Source: Candidatus Poribacteria bacterium (GTDB lineage: Bacteria; Poribacteria; WGA-4E; PCPOR2b). Taken from it: DNA of 64,000 bases. Below, in pieces: positions 16,497-25,151 of the stretch. The notes under the pieces are model-generated. The model worked only from the letters and a program-made list of their open reading frames with translations. It was not told where the DNA came from and searched no databases. Position 1 is the first letter of the stretch, and each line of letters begins with the position of its first letter. Position numbers and translations under genes: made by a program. The DNA lies in contig JAJECO010000026.1 in assembly GCA_022822005.1 (NCBI GenBank), positions 35,683 to 99,682 on the forward strand, given 5' to 3'.

Positions 16497-18125
16497 TCAG
16501 CCTCTTCGCAGTGGATCCGTTTGCAACCACCCAATCATACCGATGACCTCTTCCTGTTTATCTTGCATTGACACCTCAATGAGCGCAGGCCGGTCCACAG
16601 CGAGTGCGTCTTGTAGCACACCTTTGAAGTCCGCTATCTCATCAACCCGTACCGCGTAAGCACCAAAGGATTTGGCAAACTCAATGAAATCCGGGTTGCT
16701 CAAGTCCGTATCAATGGTGCGTCCGTTGCATCCCTTTTGCTGAGATCCTTTGATCGCGCTCAATGCACCGTCGTTCACAACAATCGTTACAACATTGATG
16801 CCATACATCATTGCAGTGGCTAATTCAGGAGAGCCCATCATGAACCCGCCATCACCACTGAAGCACACGACCGGTTTGTCCGGATGCGCGACTTTTGCGC
16901 CGAGAGCAGCAGGAAAAGCATATCCGAGCGCGACACCGATGTTCGGATAAAGGAAGGTTTGCGGATCCAACACTGGGTATTCAGCAAACGAGGCGTAGCC
17001 GATACCATGAACATCAACGGCGAGAATACCATCATCTGGAAGTACTTCTCTTATCTCCGGCAAAAGGGGCAGGGGAGGTTGCGCAGCAAATCGCTCGCGA
17101 ATCCGCTCCAATGGTCGTGTCCATGAGTCCTTGCATCCATCGATTTCCTCGATTAATGCCTGTAGGGTCAATTTAAGGTTGCCAACTACCCCAACGTCGC
17201 ATGGATACTCTCTGCCGATTTCTTTCTCGTCCTCATCGAGTTGGATTAATGGGCGCGGTGGCTGGAAAGTCCAAGTCCGCGTATCAATTGATGTGAAACG
17301 AGGACCGATAGCCAGTGTGCAATCGGCCATCTGCATTGCCTGATAGCCCGGATAACCGTAGACAATCTGCAACGCCAGTGGGTGGTCTTCAGGTAAGGCG
17401 CCCTTTGCACATCGCGCTACAGCAACCGGGGCATTGAGTTTCTCCGCAAGCAGCTGCAATTCTTCACGGGCGTCGGAGTGGATGACCGCTGATCCCGCAA
17501 ACAGGACTGGCCTCTCCGCATTTCTTAGCGCTTCCGCTGCGGATTGGAGGTCAGCAGAGTTGGGTGGAGCGGCTGGCTGTCTTTCCACGCGCGGTGGAAT
17601 AGATACTTCACCTTCGCCAGTGACCACATCCATTGGAAATTCCAACACTACAGGTCCCGGACGGCCTGATCGCATGGCGCGGAACGCATTTTCGACGACC
17701 TTGGGGATGTCCTCTATCGTCTGTGCGATCGCACAGTACTTTGTGACAGATTCAAAGAAACTCATCTGATCCAAGCCGTGAAACATCTTGCTCGGATCTC
17801 TTGCGTAAAATTCGGAGTCGCTCTGTCCCGTGATTAGCAAGACAGGCACACAATCTGTGAATGCTTCCACAATTCCTGTCGATGCGTTGCTCGCACCGGG
17901 ACCCGGGACCGTTAGTGCGACACCAACGTCTCCGGTAGAACGTGCGTAACCGTCAGCCATCTGTGTTGAAGCATATTCATGGCGGACGAGATAGTGATCA
18001 ATGACGCCCACCCCATGACGAAGGAGCGAGTCATATATCTGTATGTTCTGTGTTCCCGGCATACCGAAAACGCAACGTACTCCCTGAGCTTTCAAACACT
18101 CAATAAGAATATCTCCACCTTTCAT
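16497..18125 (-). CDS. Thiamine-diphosphate-dependent enzyme, acetolactate synthase-like
   Basis: A 542-residue cytoplasmic enzyme with the three-domain layout of the acetolactate synthase / benzoylformate decarboxylase superfamily. The N-terminal Pyr domain has the activating Glu at position 50 (VRHEYASTQMADGYAR), the central domain has a degenerate nucleotide-binding fold, and the C-terminal PP domain has GDGGFMMG followed by a VNDGALSAIKGSQQ segment that ligates Mg and ThDP. It probably forms or cleaves a C-C bond next to a carbonyl of a 2-oxo acid, but the substrate cannot be assigned. No regulatory ilvN subunit is adjacent, which argues against biosynthetic acetolactate synthase. AAGGAG sits ahead of the ATG. 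It is monocistronic and divergent from nuo. Confidence 0.85.
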   Translation of the reverse strand: MKGGDILIECLKAQGVRCVFGMPGTQNIQIYDSLLRHGVGVIDHYLVRHEYASTQMADGYARSTGDVGVALTVPGPGASNASTGIVEAFTDCVPVLLITGQSDSEFYARDPSKMFHGLDQMSFFESVTKYCAIAQTIEDIPKVVENAFRAMRSGRPGPVVLEFPMDVVTGEGEVSIPPRVERQPAAPPNSADLQSAAEALRNAERPVLFAGSAVIHSDAREELQLLAEKLNAPVAVARCAKGALPEDHPLALQIVYGYPGYQAMQMADCTLAIGPRFTSIDTRTWTFQPPRPLIQLDEDEKEIGREYPCDVGVVGNLKLTLQALIEEIDGCKDSWTRPLERIRERFAAQPPLPLLPEIREVLPDDGILAVDVHGIGYASFAEYPVLDPQTFLYPNIGVALGYAFPAALGAKVAHPDKPVVCFSGDGGFMMGSPELATAMMYGINVVTIVVNDGALSAIKGSQQKGCNGRTIDTDLSNPDFIEFAKSFGAYAVRVDEIADFKGVLQDALAVDRPALIEVSMQDKQEEVIGMIGWLQTDPLRRG

Positions 18126-18694
18126 AAGTATGTTCTCCTTAGTGTTAATATAAGTTAGTAGCAGCTTGCAATGCTTACCTTTTTAATTTATGACTTCAGA
18201 AGTTGCTATTATAACCTATCTTTAAAAAGAAATCTATTCTTTCGTTAGAAAATCCTCACGCCTAGAAAACATGCCATAACTCTCACTTTGGTTGTCAGAA
18301 TTGGTTTTCTTAGTAAACGCTTAAGGTTGCGTTCATGTAATCAAGGGGCGATGGGCATGAACTGACTCAATCAGGTTACGGAATTCCGTGACTGTTCCAA
18401 AATTAGAAATAGGCAATTGATCGGTCTGTTCTGTTCGAATCCAGTGTTGGTGCGGGATTGCGCGGAAAAGAACTGTGGCCTTCGTAGGTGTCCGTCTGTC
18501 AGATTTTTTGTTGCAAATAATCTGGATCTGATATATAATTATGATTTGAATGCGGATCGTTGAACTACATAGTTGCCCAGTTTCAGGCCTTCTTAGCTCT
18601 CAGTTTGTGAGAAATTTCACAACCCACCTCGAAAGGACAAGGCAAATTTTCGGTTGAATATATAAAGCTACGCACCGACGCGAAGGTTTACCTT
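18126..18694. other. Long divergent intergenic region
   Basis: This gap of 569 bases separates the ThDP gene from nuoA. Its left third is AT-rich and featureless beyond the ThDP ribosome binding site. The right part contains a near-consensus promoter (18511-18539) facing nuoA, and an AT-rich stretch with TATAAA near 18660. Minus-strand bases of about 18346-18545 read as an open frame without an ATG that ends in a stop and has protein-like composition, possibly a gene remnant or chance. Confidence 0.5.
18511..18539 (+). promoter_or_regulatory. Predicted sigma70-type promoter for nuo operon
   Basis: TTGCAA and TATAAT are separated by exactly 17 bases, and the -10 box is a perfect consensus. 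Transcription would start about 150 bases before nuoA, leaving an untranslated leader. No other candidate of equal quality is seen in the gap. Confidence 0.6.
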
Positions 18695-19096
18695 GTGGAA
18701 CAAATGCTCTTTAATTTTGCAAATGTGTTACTCTTTCTGGTTGTAGGATGCTTGTTTGTTACGCTTAACCTTGTCGTCTCTCGCCTGCTTCAAACCCGAC
18801 TTTTCACCGACGAAAAGTATATGCCCTATGAGTGTGGTGAGGATCCGATTGGTGATACTCGTATCAAGTTTAACGCGCGCTTCTATGTCATCGCGTTAAT
18901 TTTCCTGATCTTTGATGTTGAAATTGTGTTTCTCTTTCCGTGGGGTGTGGTGTTCCGTGAGATTGGGGTTCTCGCATTTGTTGAGATGCTTATTTTCATC
19001 TTTATGCTGTTGGTCGGTCTCGCCTATATCTGGGTGAAAGGAGATCTCCAATGGATCCGTTCGATTCAGTCTGTAAGGGAGGAAGTTGAACAATGA
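18695..19096 (+). CDS. nuoA: Complex I subunit NuoA
   Basis: The 133-residue product has three membrane helices (around residues 7-27, 64-86 and 92-112) and the conserved loop [20 protein letters not shown], the hallmark of NuoA near the quinone site. The start is GTG at 18695, with GAAGG upstream; an ATG three codons later is possible. It opens the nuo operon and its stop overlaps the nuoB ATG by four bases. Confidence 0.95.
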   Translation: MEQMLFNFANVLLFLVVGCLFVTLNLVVSRLLQTRLFTDEKYMPYECGEDPIGDTRIKFNARFYVIALIFLIFDVEIVFLFPWGVVFREIGVLAFVEMLIFIFMLLVGLAYIWVKGDLQWIRSIQSVREEVEQ

Positions 19097-19743
19097 TAAT
19101 TGAGGAGAAGCTGGACAAGAATATCATCGTTACCTCTATTGATGCCGTCGCCAACTGGGCGCGAGCCTCCTCTTTGTGGCCCATGACCTTTGGACTGGCA
19201 TGTTGTGCCATTGAGTTTATGGCGACCGCAGCCTCAAATTATGACTTAGATCGTTTTGGTGCGGGGGTTCCACGCGCGACGCCTCGTCAATCCGATCTCA
19301 TTATCGTGTCAGGAACAGTAACACTGAAAATGGCGACTCGGATTAAGCGCCTATACGAACAAATGCCCGAACCGAAATATGTTATTTCTATGGGAAGTTG
19401 TGCCACAAGCGGCGGTCCTTACTGGCAGCACGGATATCATGTCCTCAAGGGCGTAGATCGAATTATTCCGGTTGATGTTTATGTTCCCGGTTGCCCTCCC
19501 CGACCCGAAGCGGTGCTTGAAGGCTTGATGAAGCTGCAGGAAAAGATTAAAACACAGACTGTTGCAAAACGAACAAGTGTGCCTTTCTTGAAGAAACTCT
19601 TCACTAAGACGGACCTGGAAAATAATGCAGAGGCGATGGCTGCAGCGCAGGCTGAAGCAGAAGAACACTCGGCAGCACAAGAGGGCCAGGAGGATCAAGT
19701 TGCTCAAAATTCCGAAGGAGCCGGGGAAGAAGCTGCCGGTTAA
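19093..19743 (+). CDS. nuoB: Complex I subunit NuoB with acidic tail
   Basis: NuoB carries cluster N2, the last iron-sulphur centre before quinone. All four ligands are visible: the tandem C37-C38, C103 and C134 in GCPPRPE. The first 165 residues align in length with the family. The remaining 50 are an unusual Ala/Glu/Gln-rich tail after [10 protein letters not shown] that is likely disordered. It overlaps nuoA by ATGA. A gap of 179 bases follows before nuoC, longer than other gaps in the operon. Confidence 0.95.
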   Translation: MIIEEKLDKNIIVTSIDAVANWARASSLWPMTFGLACCAIEFMATAASNYDLDRFGAGVPRATPRQSDLIIVSGTVTLKMATRIKRLYEQMPEPKYVISMGSCATSGGPYWQHGYHVLKGVDRIIPVDVYVPGCPPRPEAVLEGLMKLQEKIKTQTVAKRTSVPFLKKLFTKTDLENNAEAMAAAQAEAEEHSAAQEGQEDQVAQNSEGAGEEAAG

Positions 19744-19922
19744 AATATCGGCGGAGGATTTGAATGGCAGAGAGCGAATACCGACTTCCCGTAACTGCCT
19801 ATAGGATGGATTCTACGCAACGTATTTTCACATATTCCTTAGCGCCCTGTCAAAGGAGCAAAATCTTAGAAGGGAGAATTACAGCGCTGTGGATAACTCT
19901 CCAAAAGCGTTGATGCCTTTCC

Positions 19923-20408
19923 GTGACACCACAAGAAATTTACGAAAACCTAAAAGATAAATTTGGAGAATCAATCGTCTCGTTTGAAGAGGACATTGCG
20001 GATCCCTTTGTTACCGTTGCAGCTGAATCCCTCGCCGATGTCGCACAGTATCTCGCCCAAGATGAAGCACTCGCTTTCGATTTCTTAATGTGTTTGAGTG
20101 GGGTGGATCTCGGTGCGAAAGATCCCAACTATTACGTTGTATATCACCTCTACTCAATGCCCCGCCGTCACAAACTGGTACTGAAAATTGTTCTTCCCAA
20201 AGAAGAAGACCCCCACGTTTCCACGGTTGAACATATCTGGAGAACCGCCAACTGGCATGAGCGAGAGACGTACGATCTGTACGGGATTATCTTCGATGGT
20301 CACAGTGATTTACGGAGAATCCTGCTTCCAGACGATTGGGAAGGCTACCCGATGCGCAAGGATTATACAGAGCCTGAGTTTTATCGAGGGATGCGAGTGC
20401 CGTATTGA
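19923..20408 (+). CDS. nuoC: Complex I subunit NuoC
   Basis: This 161-residue hydrophilic peripheral-arm subunit ends with the strongly conserved pattern ANWHERETYDLYGI ... GHSDLRRILLPDDWEG ... PMRKDY. It is separate from NuoD here, unlike the fused NuoCD of enterobacteria. The start is GTG at 19923: an in-frame TGA lies four codons upstream and no ATG is available. No strong ribosome binding site is seen, so expression level relative to its neighbours is unclear. Confidence 0.93.
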   Translation: MTPQEIYENLKDKFGESIVSFEEDIADPFVTVAAESLADVAQYLAQDEALAFDFLMCLSGVDLGAKDPNYYVVYHLYSMPRRHKLVLKIVLPKEEDPHVSTVEHIWRTANWHERETYDLYGIIFDGHSDLRRILLPDDWEGYPMRKDYTEPEFYRGMRVPY

Positions 20409-20442
20409 TGCGCGGCCTTCTATGAAAGACTAGGAGGAAAAT

Positions 20443-20865
20443 ATGACTAATAACTGGAGCATAGAAAATCGATCCGAAGCATCAAACAGATTTTGGAAAG
20501 CAGGAATGGCTGTGATGCGCCTACTCCTGTATGGCTGTGCGGCGTGTGCATTGATGGTTTTAGCATGGAGAATAAATATTGGAGACTCCTTAATTGGGAT
20601 CCCTTTTGGTATTCTAATCTTGGTTCTTTATGCTTTTCGTGGTGCAACAGCATTGAGCACGTCAGGGACGTTGGAGAAACAATTTCATAAATGGCTGCGC
20701 ATAGGTGCGCGCAGCGCAGGAGTTTGTTTTGTAATAACCATGATTGCGCTTTGGCTCGTCGCACTGCCTTTGTCGATCATCGCGCCGATACTAGTGGGTC
20801 TGCTTGAAGGTATGGCACTCATACTTGAGTGGATCGGAAGACGTTATGTGAATAACTCCGTTTGA
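20443..20865 (+). CDS. Unknown membrane protein inside nuo operon
   Basis: I do not recognise this 140-residue protein. A polar, slightly basic N-terminus of about 20 residues leads into a hydrophobic helix (residues 22-42), a second helix (about 49-66), a basic amphipathic loop (EKQFHKWLRIGARS) and a long hydrophobic stretch (90-132) that could form two helices, ending in RRYVNNSV. It has an AGGAGGAAAAT site directly before the ATG, one of the best in the operon, so it is surely translated. It lies between nuoC and nuoD, which are normally adjacent or fused. A role in assembly or as an accessory subunit is an inference from position only. Confidence 0.8.
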   Translation: MTNNWSIENRSEASNRFWKAGMAVMRLLLYGCAACALMVLAWRINIGDSLIGIPFGILILVLYAFRGATALSTSGTLEKQFHKWLRIGARSAGVCFVITMIALWLVALPLSIIAPILVGLLEGMALILEWIGRRYVNNSV

Positions 20866-20999
20866 TGGAAAACAGGTCCGCTTGGATGAGCCGGATGATG
20901 ATGTGAAGCATGGTTAAATCTATCGGTTCAAGGCTTAGAAGACGGGTACTAAAGATGAGCCAGAGTATTCTACTGACTTGATTAAGAAGGAAATCTATC

Positions 21000-22178
21000 A
21001 TGGCAGCACCACAGCCGGAAAGTAAAATTATTGAACTGAAGCCATTCACAGACGAAATGATCGTGAGCATGGGACCTCAGCATCCAAGCACCCATGGCGT
21101 GTTAAGGCTGGAGTTGAAACTGGATGGCGAAGTTGTTCGGGACGCAATTCCCCATATCGGTTACCTGCACCGCTGCTTTGAAAAACATTCTGAAAACCTC
21201 AATTATCAGCAGATTATTCCGTTTACCGACCGAATGGATTATATCGCAGCCATGAATATGAACTGGGGATTCTGTTTGGCTGTTGAGCAGTTAATGGCGA
21301 AAGAAGAGGGTAAATTCCCCGGGGTGCCTGAGCGAGGCGAATACCTTCGAATCCTCATCGGTGAACTCAACCGAATCGGAAGTCATCTCCTGTCATTCGG
21401 TACTTACGGTATGGACATTGGTGCCTTTACCCCCTTCCTGTACGCCTTTAGAGATCGCGAGAAGATTCTCCTGCTTTTTGAAAAAATCTGTGGTGCCCGG
21501 TTGACCTACAACTATATCCGTGTCGGTGGGGTTTCAAGGGATACACCTCCCGGATTTATGGATGAGGTTAAAGAGTTTATCGACTACTTCGAGCCGCAGA
21601 TTGATGTATACAACTCGCTACTGACCGCCAATCGTATCTTTATTGAGCGCACAGCGAACGTCGCGGTCATGGACGCAGAAATGGCGATTAACTACGGTAT
21701 TACCGGTCCCAACCTCCGTGGAGCAGGATTACAATGGGATCTGCGCAAGGATGAAACTTACTCCATCTATGATCGATTTGACTTTGATGTTCCAGTTGGC
21801 AGAGACATTCCGGAGCTTGGCGTGGTCTCTGGAGATTGTTGGAATCGTTATAAAGTCCGGATGGATGAAATGAAAGAATCCGTCCGCATTATTCGACAGA
21901 TCCTTGAATCCGGTCTTCCTGATGGTCCCGTTCAGGCAGAGCTCAAAGCAGTGAGACCGCCCAAGGGCGAAATCTTCTCTCGAAGTGAAGCTCCGCGAGG
22001 CGAACTCGGCTTCTATATCGTGAGCGATGGGACGCCGAAGCCAGTACGGGTGAAAGCCAAGTCCCCCTGCTTTACCGCGCTAAGTGCGTTGCAGGAGTTG
22101 AGTCGAGGATTAATGGTTGCGGACATTATCGCGATCATCGGAAGTATTGATATTGTCATGGGAGAGGTTGATCGCTGA
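21000..22178 (+). CDS. nuoD: Complex I subunit NuoD
   Basis: NuoD, the 49-kDa quinone-site subunit, is recognised by GPQHPSTHGVLRL near residue 25, the HRCFEKHSENLNYQQ segment, DRMDY, and the C-terminal PKGEIFSRSEAPRGELGFY followed by SPCFTALSAL and DIIAIIGSIDIVMGEVDR. At 392 residues it is standard length. GAAGGAAA precedes the ATG. The 134-base gap upstream separates it from the unknown membrane gene, and nuoH follows instead of nuoE. Confidence 0.96.
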   Translation: MAAPQPESKIIELKPFTDEMIVSMGPQHPSTHGVLRLELKLDGEVVRDAIPHIGYLHRCFEKHSENLNYQQIIPFTDRMDYIAAMNMNWGFCLAVEQLMAKEEGKFPGVPERGEYLRILIGELNRIGSHLLSFGTYGMDIGAFTPFLYAFRDREKILLLFEKICGARLTYNYIRVGGVSRDTPPGFMDEVKEFIDYFEPQIDVYNSLLTANRIFIERTANVAVMDAEMAINYGITGPNLRGAGLQWDLRKDETYSIYDRFDFDVPVGRDIPELGVVSGDCWNRYKVRMDEMKESVRIIRQILESGLPDGPVQAELKAVRPPKGEIFSRSEAPRGELGFYIVSDGTPKPVRVKAKSPCFTALSALQELSRGLMVADIIAIIGSIDIVMGEVDR

Positions 22179-22226
22179 GTTCTGATGCTATCTTTGCGAG
22201 TCACCCTTTACAGATAAGGAGTTTGA

Positions 22227-23531
22227 ATGCCAGTAGGTCTACAATCTGCTTTGAATCCCGATGCTATGGGGTTTGAAAACTTACATCAATTTTTCGTCCA
22301 AGCCTCCGAAAATTGGGCACAAAGGTTTGCCCAAGAGCACGCGCCATTCTTGGCCCATCTCCCTGCTCCCCTGGGCGAATTGGCAATTATGCTTGCATGC
22401 TGTGTCATTTTTGTCGCCGTAGTTCCGCTGCTGCCGCTCGGACTCGTTTTAGCAGAACGGAAGGTTTCCGCACATATCCAAGATCGCGTTGGACCGATGA
22501 GAGTGGGACCGCACGGTATCCTTCAAACCTTGGCAGATGGCGTCAAGCTCATTTTCAAGGAAGATCACATCCCACGCGAGGGGGACAAGTTCCTCTTTGT
22601 GGTTTCTCCATACATTATCTTTGCCTGTTCCTTTGCCGTGTTTGCCGCAATTCCATTCGGTCAATCTATATTGGTCAGCAACCTAAATATTGGCATTTTT
22701 TATATCATGGCAATCTCTTCCGTCGTTGTGATGGGCGTGATTATGGCGGGTTGGGCTTCCAATAGCAAATGGTCGCTCCTTGGTGCGATGCGATCAGCCG
22801 CACAGCTTGTTAGCTATGAGATCCCGATCGGCCTTGGCATTTTGACGGTTGTCATGCTGGTTCAGACGCTGAATATGCAGGATATTGTCAAGGGGCAAGA
22901 CGGAATAGCAAACTGGATCGTTTTTCGGACGCCATTCACCTTTATTGCTTTCTTTGTTTTCTTCATATCAGCGATTGCTGAGGTCAACCGAACTCCTTTT
23001 GACCTACCGGAAGCAGAATCTGAATTGGTCGCTGGTTTTCATACTGAGTATAGTGGGATGCGCTTTGCGCTGTTCTTTATTGCGGAGTATGCGAATATGT
23101 TTGCCGTCAGCGCGATCGCGGCCACACTGTTCCTCGGCGGCTGGCACGGCATTGTACCCGCAGAGATGTTGCCCCAAGGTGGCATCCTCGGCTTTGTTCT
23201 GAGGGCAATTACGCTCGGTGGACTCATCGGTGTCGTTATCAAAACGCTGCTCTTAGTGTTTGTTATGATGTGGCTGCGATGGACGTTGCCACGGCTCCGA
23301 GTAGATCAATTAATGAACCTGTGTTGGAAATATTTTATTCCAATTTCATTCTTTAATATTTTGGGCGTTGGAATCTGGGGACTGATTTTCCCGACAGATA
23401 CGCTGCTAAGCATTGTTATCAGCGTTATTGTTATTATACTTGGACTTATTTTTACGTTCGGCGTGCTTGGTAAGAGTTTATCTAAGGGACCGTCCAATTC
23501 GGCGGAGAGGCGAATTTCTGCTACGACCTAA
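22227..23531 (+). CDS. nuoH: Complex I subunit NuoH, N-terminally extended
   Basis: NuoH is the membrane subunit that forms the quinone entry chamber. Conserved features include AERKVSAHIQDRVGPMRVGPHG, the KEDHIP loop, SAAQLVSYEIP and FDLPEAESELVAGFHTEYSG. Eight or more membrane helices are apparent. Before the first helix there is an extension of about 45 residues rich in Gln, Phe and His, making the protein 434 residues against the usual 330-350. AAGGAG lies ahead of the ATG, and no internal ATG with a comparable site removes the extension. Confidence 0.95.
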   Translation: MPVGLQSALNPDAMGFENLHQFFVQASENWAQRFAQEHAPFLAHLPAPLGELAIMLACCVIFVAVVPLLPLGLVLAERKVSAHIQDRVGPMRVGPHGILQTLADGVKLIFKEDHIPREGDKFLFVVSPYIIFACSFAVFAAIPFGQSILVSNLNIGIFYIMAISSVVVMGVIMAGWASNSKWSLLGAMRSAAQLVSYEIPIGLGILTVVMLVQTLNMQDIVKGQDGIANWIVFRTPFTFIAFFVFFISAIAEVNRTPFDLPEAESELVAGFHTEYSGMRFALFFIAEYANMFAVSAIAATLFLGGWHGIVPAEMLPQGGILGFVLRAITLGGLIGVVIKTLLLVFVMMWLRWTLPRLRVDQLMNLCWKYFIPISFFNILGVGIWGLIFPTDTLLSIVISVIVIILGLIFTFGVLGKSLSKGPSNSAERRISATT

Positions 23532-23573
23532 AAACCCAAAGGTGCACAAATTTACCTCTAAGGAGGTTTCATC

Positions 23574-24245
23574 ATGCGTCACTATCTGTCAAATATCTAT
23601 TTGGGGGTTTATACAGCCCTCGTCGGTATGCGTATTACCTTCAAACAGCTGCTAAAACCCTCGGTCACCCACCAATATCCTTACGATCGTCCCTTTGAGC
23701 AGAAGAAGAATGTACGCGATATCCCAAAAGGCTATCGTGGAAAGTTACACAACCGCATTGAGGACTGTATCGGTTGCAAAAAATGCGAGATGATCTGTCC
23801 CGTCGATTGCATTACCATTACCACCCAAAAGTTGCCCAAAGGCGAACGCCTCTGGGATAGCATGAACGTGGTTCATCTAAAAGATAGGACAGAAATCATC
23901 GGTAATATTGAGGGTGACGAAAAACCAGCCCCCAATACAACTGTTACGATCAATACACAGGACAATGGTGCCGTCACTGTCTCAAGTGAAGAAATTGCTA
24001 ATGTCGTCGAGCGGAAACCTGTGATTTTCTACCTTGACCAGTTTGACATCGACATGTCGCTTTGTATGTACTGCGGTCTTTGCACCGAGGTTTGTCCAAC
24101 AGAGTGTCTGATCATGTTCGATAATCTTGGCGACGGGATTGAGTACTCCACTTTTGATCGAACCGACCTTATTTACGAATTTGCAAAGCCAGAAATGTAT
24201 GAAAAACCGGGCGATGAATCCATGGAGGCAGAAGCCGCAGATTAA
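23574..24245 (+). CDS. nuoI: Complex I subunit NuoI with inter-cluster insert
   Basis: NuoI carries clusters N6a and N6b. The first ligand set is C65-x2-C68-x2-C71-x3-C75-P and the second is C164-x2-C167-x2-C170-x3-C174-P, with extra cysteines C79 and C178. The spacing between them is about 85 residues, against roughly 25 in the E. coli subunit. The extra stretch (about residues 85-150) has an acidic, Asn/Thr-rich part that looks like a small beta hairpin domain. TAAGGAGG precedes the ATG. NuoI connects to NuoB, and here with no NuoG encoded nearby it may be the electron entry point. Confidence 0.94.
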   Translation: MRHYLSNIYLGVYTALVGMRITFKQLLKPSVTHQYPYDRPFEQKKNVRDIPKGYRGKLHNRIEDCIGCKKCEMICPVDCITITTQKLPKGERLWDSMNVVHLKDRTEIIGNIEGDEKPAPNTTVTINTQDNGAVTVSSEEIANVVERKPVIFYLDQFDIDMSLCMYCGLCTEVCPTECLIMFDNLGDGIEYSTFDRTDLIYEFAKPEMYEKPGDESMEAEAAD

Positions 24246-24307
24246 TCTGAACCTAAGCAACTCTGGCAGAGTATCTTGGAACTAAAACTGACTAACTGAG
24301 TTTACTT

Positions 24308-24826
24308 ATGGAATTGAATCCACAACAATTGGTTTTTTACCTTTTTGCCCTGCTGACCATTGGATCAGCGGTAGTCGTTGTTACGATCAGGAATATCGTC
24401 TACGCTGCCTTTTCACTAATGGTTACCCTCTTTAGCATCGCAGGGCTTTATGTTTTCTTACAAGCAGATTTCCTTGCCGCTACCCAAGTAATAGTCTATG
24501 TCGGTGGCATTTTGGTGCTGATCCTATTCGGAGTCATGATGACAAGTGGGAGTTTGGACCTGAAGTTAAAACTTGAACGCGGACAGCTTTTTTGGGGCGG
24601 TGTCGTATCGCTGACTATCTTCGGCTTACTCCTCAGTGTCATCACGAACACCCCGCAATGGGAAAACGTCGATATAGGGGCATCCCAAGAACCGACAACG
24701 CGAAAGATTGGCGAGATGATTATGAAGGAAGAGTATCTGCTGCCGTTTGAGATTGCCTCGATACTGCTGCTGGTTGCACTGATCGGTGCAGCACTTATCT
24801 CTCGCAAGGAGGTCAGGGACGAATGA
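24308..24826 (+). CDS. nuoJ: Complex I subunit NuoJ
   Basis: Five membrane helices are predicted across 172 residues, with the third carrying the conserved YVGGILVLILFGVMM segment that includes the pi-bulge region of NuoJ. The C-terminal part (EYLLPFEIASILLLVALIGA) matches the family signature. The stop overlaps nuoK by four bases (ATGA). Confidence 0.94.
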   Translation: MELNPQQLVFYLFALLTIGSAVVVVTIRNIVYAAFSLMVTLFSIAGLYVFLQADFLAATQVIVYVGGILVLILFGVMMTSGSLDLKLKLERGQLFWGGVVSLTIFGLLLSVITNTPQWENVDIGASQEPTTRKIGEMIMKEEYLLPFEIASILLLVALIGAALISRKEVRDE

Positions 24827-25131
24827 GCCTACAAAGTTATCTTGTCATCAGCATTATACTGTTCAGTCTTGGAATTTTCTGTGTGCTGACACGTAGGAAC
24901 GCTATTAGCATCCTGATGGGAATCGAACTAATTCTCAACTCATGTAACCTCAACTTTGCTGCCTTTTCCCGCTACGTGACTCCGCCTGATGACATAAGTG
25001 GTCAGATTATCGCACTTTTTGGAATTGTCCTTGCTGCCGCTGAAGCCGCCGTTTTCTTGGCAATTATCTTGGCAATCTATAGAGAGTTCAGCACCATCAG
25101 TCCCGACGAGACTGATACTTTGAAGGGATAA
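24823..25131 (+). CDS. nuoK: Complex I subunit NuoK
   Basis: The 102-residue, three-helix protein shows the two buried glutamates expected of NuoK: one in LMGIELILNSCNLNF and one in AAEAAVFLAIILAIYR. These are proton-channel residues in the family. It overlaps nuoJ by ATGA and is followed 20 bases later by nuoL. Confidence 0.95.
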   Translation: MSLQSYLVISIILFSLGIFCVLTRRNAISILMGIELILNSCNLNFAAFSRYVTPPDDISGQIIALFGIVLAAAEAAVFLAIILAIYREFSTISPDETDTLKG

Positions 25132-25151
25132 GAAAAGTAGGAGATTATTGT

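Noticed and set aside
19744..19922. Possible missing nuo gene or frameshift between nuoB and nuoC
   Set aside because: All nuoB and nuoC landmarks are complete. The gap has stops in each forward frame and no conserved motif.
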